Source: Aradus depressus (Eukaryota > Arthropoda > Insecta > Hemiptera > Aradidae). From it: 64,000 nt of DNA. Position 1 is the first letter of the stretch. Each line of letters starts with the position of its first letter. Location: assembly GCA_963662175.1 (NCBI GenBank), contig OY759225.1, positions 3,793,107 to 3,857,106 on the forward strand, in the 5' to 3' direction. The position numbers were made by a program, and so were the translations under genes. The notes below the pieces were generated by a model, which made no database searches, was not told where the DNA came from, and was given only the letters and a program-made list of their open reading frames with translations. Shown here piece after piece: positions 10,391-21,000 of this stretch.

Positions 10391-13300
10391 TTACAATTGA
10401 TCAAATATTTTTGGTAATTCTGAAAGAATTGGAGCTAAATCTTGAGAAATACACAATATCTGTCCCAAATTGCAGTCTTGATTTCCTATAAACGTCACGA
10501 TCATTCCTTGGAGATCCATTTGAACTATCTGAAATTAAAATTTGAAATCAATAAGTTTTTTTTTTCTTATTTGGTTTTTAACGGTTTTTAATGGATACAT
10601 ATAATGAATGAGATTCTGAAGAAGTCGTCCTTATTTAATAATAACCAAAACTATCACCCTTATTTGTAACAATTTTGTATTTCTTTGTGACTCATGCCCG
10701 GGCTTCAACTACAAGGTCATATCGCCTACTACCAGTGCGCTCCTGAGGCAAGTCCCAATTTTTTTCACTGATAATAAAATAGTAAAATGTTTATAAATAA
10801 CAAAATAATTGATTAATTTCAGAATGAAATGTGCGCCACCCCACTCTGTTGGGAGCAGACATTTAGATTTAGAGCTCAAAATCGCGGGCTTGAAACCTGA
10901 CCAAGGCCCTTAAGGTAGGTAAAATTTAGGACTCCCACAGTAGAGTCGTGCTCATGTCCACCGGAGTGACGAAAGAGCGCTCTGGTAGTAGGCGATATGC
11001 CCTTGTAACTAAACCAGTTCTGTTTTCATATATCTAAGTATTTACTCATAGAACTGGTCGCACTCGGCAAACTTGTCTTAGTTTATAACTAAATCATAAC
11101 TGGTAGTTTATGTATGCATTTCTTGTGGAATAGATAATACATCAAAGACTAAGTTTATTTTATTTATTTATACCTGATATGATGAGTAAATAGAAATAGT
11201 TGTTTTATTTTCCCCCATTCCTAATTTTCTTCCTTGAAAAGCTGCCAATCCAAAGGTTGAAAGAAAACCGGACCGCATCACAGTCTCCGGGATCTTCTGA
11301 ACAGCAGCTGGAAAACGTGGTTAAATAAATATAAATATAATAAAAATACAATACATGGGAGTATAATTTCGGTATTGCTACCATAATCGGCCTTGACTTA
11401 GCAAATACTAAATGGTGTGTATATGTTTTTAAAAAATGTTTTTGTTTTTTTTATTTCAAGTGTTTCACGATATCTCTGCAAAATAATAAAAATGCCAATA
11501 TATTATAGATAAGTTAGTTAGTTATTATGACTCATGCCCGGGCTTCAACTACGAGGTCATATCGCCTACTATCAAAGCGCTCTTTCGTCACTCTGGTGGT
11601 CATGAGCCTGACTACAATGGCAGTCCAACATTTTATTCACATCTATAGGATAGAGCAATGTTCGGAACCGTACGATAATTATCGTAAATATGCGATAATT
11701 TCATGCCTACGTACGATGTACGATATCCCATTATTATCGTACGCAGATTGTACGATAATTTTTATTATGATGTATTGAAAATTTATTTTATTCCTGCCCT
11801 CATAGACAATAGCGCCAAGATTTTTTTTTCTATTCGCGAAGATTTTTTCTTTCCTTTTGCTCACAGCGCTATCTTTTATATATTAACGAGTAAGTATGCC
11901 GATCTAAAACTTTAATTCATTAGCTGTAACTATATATAACCTAAGTAAGAATAGAAATGATCTGAAGTGAATACCAATGATAGGTTCAAGATTTTATTTT
12001 ATTACTTGAAGATTATATGTAAAATGTCATTAAGTAGTTCTCGAGAATATAGAATATATTGAGATAAAATGAAAAATTCTTCCATTATATTCGTCACTAA
12101 TCTCCTATCCCTTCATATTTATTTTTTTGTTATAAATTCGAAATATTAGCTGAATCTTAAAAACAGTGCAGTTTTTCCAACAAATTTAAAATGTTGGCGC
12201 CATTATTGATCTTCAAGTTAGGGGGGGAGTAGTTCAGGCCTGTTCCATATGTAACAAATATAGTTAAAAAAGGTTATTTTAATTTCGGAGCAATAGTTTA
12301 CAAGTAATTAACTAGAAAGCATATACAAAAATATTGATATTACGTTTAATAAGATTTATTAATTAATTATAGTCATTATTTTGAAAAGTACGATAATTTT
12401 GCTTCATGTACGATAATTCTACGCTACTGGTACGATAGTTGCCTCGCTTCAAGTTGTGAACACTGGGATAGAGGTCATTAACGAATACCTGACATCGTAC
12501 AGGCTCGGGCCATTGCTTAATGTCCCATCCGAAGGACGGCGTGCTTAAGTATTTTTTATCTTCCAGATAAAATAAACCAGAATAGATAATAGATAAATCA
12601 AATAAATACAGAATAATTAATAAAAGGAGCACCTTTCAATATGGGAACACCGTCCCTATCAGCAATAATTATACTCTCCAGGCCGATAACTCTGAAATAA
12701 TTATTTAAAAAATTAACAATATTCTTGCAACAATTTTATTGTAACATTTACAGTTTGTCTCCTATATATTTTCTTTTATAACTTTTATGCAATAATATAC
12801 TCCAATTATCATTTACAAACATAAAAACTTAGCGATTTCGACCATAAATAATAAATACATTTGAGCCAAAAAATAATTTTCTACAAAAATGTTGTACTAA
12901 TCAGGTAGTAAAAAGTGATTCCGCAGCATATAAATTCGGCCAATAGCATATTCAAATTTTATTAATCACGATTTTCGTGTTCTGAGGGATCATGTAATAT
13001 TTTATATGCCTATATTTGCCAGCGGGGGCATCGTTTTAACCGTCAATAATTTTTTTTCTTTCTTCAGAAACTATACTTCTTCACTCTAAGGATTAATGGG
13101 AGGGCCAAAACAGTAGAATTAGGGGTACATGATATGAAATGAACAAATAATATCATAATGAAATACAGGGTCTGAAAATGACAAAAACATTCAAGAAATT
13201 CACTATCAGACCAATTAATACTCCTTAAAATCACACAACTTTTCAATTTCATCTAATTTGATATCATAAAATATCTGTGAATAATTACAATATATTATTA

Positions 13301-13424
13301 CACAGAAGTTGGAAACATTGAAAAAGAATGTACTGAGGACAAACTGTAAAATAATCATTTTATTTATATAATATAAACGTTTTTCAGTTACTTACTTACT
13401 AATAATGTCATTTAAAATATTCAT
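10391..13424 (-). CDS. LAMTOR3: LAMTOR3 (MP1), Ragulator complex subunit, 4 exons
   Basis: Small roadblock-fold protein of the Ragulator complex, which anchors Rag GTPases and mTORC1 signalling at the lysosome surface; it also scaffolds MEK/ERK. Exons on the minus strand: 13424-13396, 12691-12633, 11307-11174 and 10528-10391. They join in phase to 360 bp, 119 aa (human about 124). Diagnostic stretches are GLESIIIADRDGVPILK in exon 2, SGFLSTFGLAAFQGRKLGMG in exon 3, and the C-terminal IVQMDLQGMIVTFIGN followed by LAPILSELPKIF. Exon 1 is only 29 nt (MNILNDIIS plus two bases of the next codon) and is the least certain part. It was chosen because it begins with ATG, ends at a consensus GTAAGT donor and restores the phase. 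An AATAAA overlaps the stop codon and another lies near 10310. The introns carry SINE copies and a hAT-type element. Confidence 0.9.
10687..10758 (-). repeat. SINE 3'-end fragment (LAMTOR3 intron)
   Basis: Short minus-oriented piece with GACTCATGCCCGGGCTTCAA and CGCCTACTACCAG only. Confidence 0.75.
10870..11009 (+). repeat. SINE copy, internally deleted
   Basis: Plus-oriented: B-box-like ATCGCGGGCTTGAAACCTG and GGCCCTTA, then a jump to the 3' domain (GGCTCATGTCCACCGGAGTG-like, AGCGCTCTGGTAGTAGGCG). The centre is missing. It lies about 165 bp from LAMTOR3 exon 3. Confidence 0.8.
11360..11475 (-). repeat. Degenerate Penelope-type terminal fragment
   Basis: Related to the unit at 62.4 kb: TTTCGGTATTGCTACCATAA then GCAAATACTAAATGG, and a tail TTTCACGATATCTCTGC that also ends the elements at 55.8 and 60.5 kb. 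The hammerhead-like core is mutated here. Confidence 0.5.
11521..12590 (-). repeat. SINE copy split by a hAT-type insertion
   Basis: The SINE 3' part lies at 11521-11655 and its continuation at 12466-12590. Both halves overlap in the 8 bases GGATAGAG. Removing 11656-12473 restores a normal SINE order (CTAGGATAGAGGTC in other copies). Confidence 0.85.
11656..12465. mobile_element. Non-autonomous hAT-type element, 810 bp
   Basis: Bounded by inverted termini CAATGTTC and CAGTGTTC (hAT-like CA-rTG) and flanked by an exact 8-bp duplication GGATAGAG (11648-11655 and 12466-12473). Both ends carry clustered copies of TACGATAAT in either orientation within ~150 bp, as expected for hAT subterminal transposase-binding sites. 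No transposase is encoded; the 83- and 89-aa frames are incidental. It sits inside a SINE within LAMTOR3 intron 2. Confidence 0.85.
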
Positions 13425-13762
13425 AGTTACTAAGAAACATTAGACAGAAACTAGATATAAAATAGGGAGGTTGTAAACTTGTTATATCGATATCGATTGC
13501 AATGTCTGGTAATGATATGCATACTTTATTTCTCTAATAATAACGACTTAAGTCCATACTCTTTATATACTGGAGTACTTGTAAACTTTATGAGAGATAG
13601 TGTTCATAAATAATTTATAAGAGATTAAAAATCTGCAAATAATCAATCGCGTTTTTTTTAAAACTCTAACCATCAATAATATGCAAACCAATTAGAAATT
13701 ATTGTGGCCTCTCTTGTCTGGTTAACTAAAACTACCAGACTAGTTATTATGATATATATACT

Positions 13763-14051
13763 AGTTATTATGACTCAAGCCCGGGCTTCAACTACGAGGT
13801 CATATCGCCTACTACCGGTGGATATGAGTCTGACTCTACAATGGGAGTCCTACATTTTGCCTACCCAGGTTAATTCATCTACAGTAGGGATCCTTGGTAC
13901 AGGCTCAGAACCATCGCTAAACGTTCCATTCGAAGGTCGGCGTGCTCAAGGTTAATCTCCAAGATAAAAAACCTAAGGGCCTCGGCCGGATTTCGAACCT
14001 GCGATCTTGAGTTCAGTAGGCTAATGCGCTACTTCTGAGCTACTGGCGGTC
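13763..14051 (-). repeat. tRNA-derived SINE copy, nearly full length
   Basis: Minus-oriented: 3' domain first (GACTCAAGCCCGGGCTTCAA), the centre, then the tRNA-like head with reversed B box (GGATTTCGAACCTGCGATCT) and A box (TCTGAGCTACTGG). Confidence 0.9.
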
Positions 14052-14143
14052 TCGTATATACTACTAATAATAAAAATATACTTTATAATTCGTTGCTATG
14101 CGATGCAATTTAAACATTACTTTGAAATATTTCTTGTGGAAAT

Positions 14144-14357
14144 TTAGGTAGCTCAGTGGTATGCGTGCTTGCCTCCTGAGCAAGATCGTGGGTTCGAAAC
14201 ACCGCCGAGGCTCTTAGTTTATTTTATCATTTTATCTGGGAGGTAAAATAAACATAAGGACTCTGTCCTTCGGACGGGACAGTCCCGAGCCTGTACGATG
14301 TCAGTTATTCGTTAAAGACCTCTACCCTAGGTGAATAAAAATTTAGGGTAGGCAGTT
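14144..14357 (+). repeat. tRNA-derived SINE copy with intact A and B boxes
   Basis: Head: TAGCTCAGTGGTATGCGTGC and GTGGGTTCGAAACACC, an internal pol III promoter of tRNA type. This is followed by the duplicated TTTATTTTATC/AAAATAAAC linker and the GTCCTTCGGACGGGAC centre. The far 3' domain is missing. Confidence 0.9.
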
Positions 14358-15030
14358 CAGCCCTGTTCTTTCTCTACATATACTAGCCTGGCTAAGCATT
14401 ATATATTCCAGGATATCATTGTCCTCCACTTTATGTATATTATAGATTCGACTGAATCCAGTTCAAGACAGTAATTTGTAGGTACATAGTCTAATAAATG
14501 ATAATACGAACATAATTTTCAGTACTTTATGTTAAAGTTGGATTCTCCCTGAACCAGCTAAAAATAAGCAAGAAGTGTCCACATTACATTCGTGTAGAAC
14601 ATTTTCCAACAGCTAAACTAATGCAGAGAAATAGATAAAATTAATAATAATAATAAAAATAGGTTTCATGAACTGTACAGATTTCAATTAATGAATATTT
14701 GAGGAAAATGTTACGATGAAAAATTCGCACATTGCTATGGGAGCAGGCAGTACAATATTGTAGGTTGTGTCATGGGAGCGCCACAAAGCCCACAATTCGA
14801 AAATACGTATCATAGCTCTTGATAAACATGTACTTTTTTTTAAATTAAATTTCTAATTCATTTACGAGGAAACGAACAGAAATTTCAAGAGTTACACACA
14901 ACTAAAAATGAAGTTTAGACTCAAAACTATTATTTTGTCATTATTGATTAATCACGACTCCTAGCAACCTTCAAGATAAAAACAAATATAGCTTTTGTGG
15001 ACCAATATTAATTAGGTTAAATCTTGGTCC
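14358..15030. other. CCDC177 5' flank
   Basis: AT-rich; no repeat or gene recognised. It should include the CCDC177-like promoter and 5' UTR; the nearest in-frame stop precedes the ATG by 15 bp. Confidence 0.5.
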
Positions 15031-18000
15031 ATGAACTTACCAGGATTGAATTTATTAAATTTTGAACATCCAAGAGCAAAAAAATGTAAATATATTTTAA
15101 CAAGTCCAAGATCACTTAAAGCTTGTCGCAAAGCAGGAATAAAGGTAGGAAAAATCATTTAATTTTTACAAATAAAGTCTTTCAAATAAATATATAATAT
15201 ATTTTTAAATACTTTTCAATTATAGCCTGTTGAATTACTTTGTAAAAGTATTTCTGATGTTGAGAAAGAAACTGAAAATAAAGATGAGGCTTATATCATC
15301 TATCAAGCGAATGAAAAAGAAAGGCAACGTATGAGTTAATTAATTAAACACATTTCAACTTTTAAACATAGTTTATTCATAAAAATATTATGCAATTAAA
15401 AATAAAAATAATAATAAACGCAAAATGTTATTTAACCCTTAATGCATACAGAATAAGTGAAAAAATTATTGATAAAAGAAATATTTGGAGATTTTGTTTT
15501 ACTAAATACAATTTATTATAATTAGGTAAGTTATCAATATGCAGAGCCATCAGAAATCAATTTCTACTTTTTGGATACCCCGATTCAAAACACAAAAGAC
15601 ACTCACCCAAAATGTACACTTACAAAGATCGCCTTCTCCCAGTCTTAACAGGTGATAATAATAAATTATTAAGTGATTTAATCCTTTGAGAAGTTTAAAA
15701 TGTAAAAATCCTTTTTTACAGATAATGTCATGAGGAACAACACTTCAACCCCTGAAAACAAAAGACCTTCATCAACGACACATGTATGATACATATATAT
15801 TTTAGATTTAATTTAAAATATTAAGATTTTCAAATTTATTTTTATTTAAAAATTCTTTGTTCATTATAATGACTCGGATTTTGTAACTCCTGCAGAGATC
15901 AAGAGTATAATGTATTCTTTAAAAAATAGATAATCACCAGGATTAGATGAAATATTTAATTAAATGCTCAAAAACATACTACATAAAGTAATTGTCTTAG
16001 TAACTTCTATAATTAACAGTATGTTAGGTATTTCTTATTTTCCTCAAACCTGAAAAACAGCAAAAAACTATAGAGATTCACAAATCCACTAAATCCTCTC
16101 ACTTGACCTCAAGCTAACGCCCAATCATTATAGTCCTCAATAAGTAAACTTGTTGAAAAAATCATTGACTTCAGATTACAAGACAACAAAATAAGAATTT
16201 TATATACGTGCAATTCGGTTTCCAGAAACATATGTATCTCTTCGGTCTCGTCACTGGTCAGGGTTACCAATCAAATGGCACAATAACCTATTAAAACAAT
16301 ACATATTTTTTTCTATTTATTTGTAAAATTAATTTTTTCAACTTATGTTATCTATCTTAATAAATAATATATTTTTTTTAATAAATCAGAAAATGCCAAA
16401 AGTTGACACTTTATCAGAGGCTCCAGAAAGATCACGGATGTGTCTCCCGGTGCCAAAGATGAATATGACTTATGAAGGAAAAACAGATAAATCCGAAAGC
16501 TGGAAAATAACTTCAAAGGTGATTCAATTTGTTCAGTTTTATAACTTAAATCATCCAAGGGGTATTTTTTTTTTCAAAAATACCTCAACATATTGTATAA
16601 TTTTGTGCACATTTCGCTGGGAAAATGTCTTCATCCTCTTGTTACTATCCACTTTGTTGGGCCAATAAACTACATACATACATGGCGAATTTGACATCTG
16701 CAAGACGGGGCTAACAAGATTGTTCTGACAAAAAAGACACCGGTTCAGTTATTTTTAAAGTGCTCTGTAGGCCACAACCGATATTTTTTAATTCATATAA
16801 CTTTGGAACTTTGTTTGTATTGGAACTATCTCGAATTCAGATTCTCAGAAACATACAGAACTTTTTCATACTCAACTTCATACTAACATTTTTTTTCTTA
16901 AAGACCAATTTTTCGTTAAGACCCTTTTAGCGTAAATCTGTAAAAACGGGTTTCTAGTTGTCATTTTGAAACATTTATTTCATATAAAAAGTGCTATTTA
17001 GTTTTCTCTACAATTTCTATTCGAAAATAATTATATGTTATATATGATTATATGACTCAACAACGTACGCAGTATCTGATGTAAATATCTGGTGAAAATG
17101 TAAACAAGTTGTCTTAATAATTTTTGTCCGATTCTGGTTAAAGTCCAATCAGATCTTAGTTAGAACATGTAACATCTTCATTTCAAATTTCAAGTTTATC
17201 GCTACAATAATTTTGGAGTTTGAGCGTTCATAAAGTTCGTGAAAACGTGTTCAGAGGAACGTTAAATTCTGTTAAAAACTCGATTTCGAATTTTTGCACT
17301 TTGCACTTCCATATCATTTATTGACAGTGGCGCGACAACTCACTTAGTGAGTCAAGGCCTCCTCCAACAGTGTCCGTCAGTTATCCCTGTTTTGTGCAGC
17401 TGCTCTCCAGTGTTGAACTCCAAGCTGGCTCTTCGCATCATTCACCACCCCATCCTGCCACCTCAGCTTGGGCCTCCCGACACGTCTTGTTCCGTAAAGC
17501 CGGTCCGACATCGTCTCAGGATCTCATGTTCACCCATCCTGGCCACATGTCCGGCCAACATGAATCTTCCCAGCCTGATGACCTTTACAACGTCTGCCTC
17601 CTGAGTGAGGGAATAGACTTCCTGGTTTGTGCGTCGTCTCGTCTTCTCCATCGCTTAATGGGGCCATATTTTCGGCGGAGGATCTTTCTTTCGAAGACCA
17701 GAAGATGTTGTTCATCTGACTTGGAGATAGTCCAAGCCTCAGTACGTTTTGTAAAGCCTGAGCTTTGTTTTTCTTGTAAGGTGGCGACTTCTTATATGAT
17801 GCCTCAGGCCGAAGAAGCTCCTGTTCGCTGCCATTGTTCTTCGCTTACATGTCGTTCACGTTCACCTGAGAGCCGAGATATACAAACTCATGCACATTCT
17901 CGAAGAAGTAAGGGCCAATGGTCACTTGCTCCGGTGGCTCGACCTCCTGCTCTGAAACCATGTACTTGGTCTTGGCTTCGTTGATGACAAGTCCCAGCAT

Positions 18001-21000
18001 CCAAGGCCAGAAATGCCTCTTTTACTTCTCGGAATGACCTTCCTGCGATGTCAATTTCATCGGCATATGCTAGGAGCTGTATAGTCCTATTGAAAATGGT
18101 TCCATTCGTCTGTATGCCTGATTCTCTTACTGCTTTCTCCAGGACGAGATTGAAGAGTAAGCATGCTAAGAAATCACCCTGCCTCACTCCCTTACTCGAT
18201 TCAAACTCCTCAGAGAACTCTCCCTAAATCCGGACCATACATTGCACGTTTGCCATCGTCAGGTTTGAAAGACGGATCAACTTTCTCGGGATGTTGAAAT
18301 CTTCCATAGCCCTAAACAGCTGCAGCCTGTCGACATTATCATAGGCAGCCTTAAAATCTATGAAGAGATGGCAGGTCTGGATCTGGTACTCTTTACCTTT
18401 CTCAAGGATCTGTCTTAGGGAAAATATCTGATCCGTGGTCGATTTCCCCCGTCGAAAGCCACACTGGTAAGGACCTAGCTCCTGTTCTGCATAGGGAAGC
18501 AGTCTCTGGAAGACTATCTTGGACAGAACTTTATAGGCGCATGGAAGCAGGCAGATTCCTTTATAATTGCCGCATTCAAACTGGTTGCCTTTCTTTAGTA
18601 CTTCCTTATACTAAGGTAAGAAAATATATTAATCTATATAAATAAAGCTGAAACGGGGTTTGTTTGTATGTTTGTTCCAGCATCACGCCCAAACCGCTGG
18701 ACGGATCTTCATGAAACTTCCCATGTAGCATTCTTTTGAGCCCGATTGAATAATAGGCTATGTGGCGTCCCAAAATTTTGATCGGGAGGGGGGGTTGTAA
18801 GGGGGGCCTAAGTATATAAATAGTGCTAACACATTAACTAATGGTCGAATCGTCATGAAATTTCACATGTAGTATTTTTAAAAGCCAAATAGGAAAAAAA
18901 GGTGTGTGGCGTCCCAAAGGTTTGAACGGGAGGGGGGGTTGTGGGGGGGCCTAAGTATAAATATAGAGCTAACTCATTAACTAATGGGCGAATCGTCATG
19001 AAATTTCACATGTAGTATTTTTAAAAGCCAAATAGGAAAAAAAGGTGTGTGGCGTCCTAAAGTTTTGAACGGGAGGGGGGGTTGTGGGGGGGCCTAAGTA
19101 TAAATATAGAGCTAACTCATTAACTAATGGGCGAATCGTCATGAAATTTCACATGTAGTATTTTTAAAAGCCAAATAGGAAAAAAAGGTGTGTGGCGTCC
19201 TAAAGTTTTGAACGGGAGGGGGGGTGTGGGGGGGCCTAAGTATAAATATAGAGCTAATTCTTTAATGGTTGGTCGGATTGTCACGAAATTTCACATGGAG
19301 TATTCCTGAAGGCCAAATAGAAAAATAAGGTGTGTGGCCTCCCAAAGTTTTGAACGGGAGGGGGGTTGTGGGGGGGCCTAAGTATAAATATAGAGCTAAC
19401 TCATTAACTAATGGGCGAATCGTCATGAAATTTCACATGTAGTATTTTTAAAAGCCAAATAGGAAAAAAAGGTGTGTGGCGTCCTAAAGTTTTGAACGGG
19501 AGGGGGGGTGTGGGGGGGCCTAAGTATAAATATAGAGCTAACTCATTAACTAATGAGCGAATCGTCATGAAATTTCACGTAGTATTTTTAAAAGCCAAAT
19601 AGGAAAAAAAGGTGTGTGGCGTCCCAAAGTTTTGAACGGGAGGGGGGTTGTGGGGGGGCCTAAGTATAAATATAGAGCTAACTCATTAACTAATGGGCGA
19701 ATCGTCATGAAATTTCACGTAGTATTTTTAAAAGCCAAATAGCAAAAAAAGGTGTGTGGCGTCCCAAAGTTTTGAACGGGAGGGGGGGGTTGTGGGGGGG
19801 CCTAAGTATAAATATAGAGCTAACTCATTAACTAATGGGCGAATCGTCATGAAATTTCACGTAGTATTTTTAAAAGCCAAATAGGAAAATAAGGTGTGTG
19901 GCCTCCCAAAGTTTTGAACGGGAGGGGGGTTGTGGGGGGGCCTAAGTATAAATATAGAGCTAACTCATTAACTAATGGGCGAATCGTCATGAAATTTCAC
20001 GTAGTATTTTTAAAAGCCAAATAGCAAAAAAAGGTGTGTGGCGTCCCAAAGTTTTGAACGGGAGGGGGGGTTGTGGGGGGGCCTAAGTATAAATATAGAG
20101 CTAACTCTTTAATGGTTGGTCGGATTGTCACGAAATTTCACATGGAGTATTCCTGAAGGCCAAATAGAAAAATAAGGTGTGTGGCCTCCCAAAGTTTTGA
20201 ACGGGAGGGGGGTTGTGGGGGGGCCTAAGTATAAATATAGAGCTAACTCATTAACTAATGGGCGAATCGTCATGAAATTTCACGTAGTATTTTTAAAAGC
20301 CAAATAGGAAAAAAAGGTGTGTGGCGTCCCAAAGTTTTGAACGGGAGGGGGGGTTGTGGGGGGGCCTAAGTATAAATATAGAGCTAATTCTTTAACGGTT
20401 GGTCGGATTGTCACGAAATTTCACATGGAGTATTCCTGAAGGCCAAATAGAAAAATAAGGTGTGTGGCGTCCCAAAGTTTTGAACGGGAGGGGGGTTGTG
20501 GGGGGGCCTAAGTATAAATATAGAGCTAACTCATTAACTAATGGGCGAATCGTCATGAAATTTCACGTAGTATTTTTAAAAGCCAAATAGCAAAAAAAGG
20601 TGTGTGGCGTCCCAAAGTTTTGAACGGGAGGGGGGGTTGTGGGGGGGCCTAAGTATAAATATAGAGCTAACTCATTAACTAATGGGCGAATCGTCATGAA
20701 ATTTCACGTAGTATTTTTAAAAGCCAAATAGGAAAATAAGGTGTGTGGCCTCCCAAAGTTTTGAACGGGAGGGGGGTTGTGGGGGGGCCTAAGTATAAAT
20801 ATAGAGCTAACTCATTAACTAATGGGCGAATCGTCATGAAATTTCACGTAGTATTTTTAAAAGCCAAATAGGAAAAAAAGGTGTGTGGCGTTCCAAAGTT
20901 TTGAACGGGAGGGGGGGGTTGTGGGGGGGCCTAAGTATAAATATAGAGCTAATTCTTTAACGGTTGGTCGGATTGTCACGAAATTTCACATGGAGTATTC

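Noticed and set aside
14144..14200. Functional tRNA gene
   Set aside because: A and B boxes are present but the cloverleaf is incomplete and is followed by SINE body; it is a SINE head. The same applies to the heads at 38514, 39908, 46784, 48415 and 54623.
15226..15245. One-base frameshift in CCDC177 exon 2
   Set aside because: An apparent frame slip depended on how a line break in a T run was read. The reading with matching splice phases gives an intact frame, so no lesion is claimed.
17347..17984. 85- and 204-aa plus-strand frames
   Set aside because: Antisense to the LINE RT region, which explains the unusual base composition.
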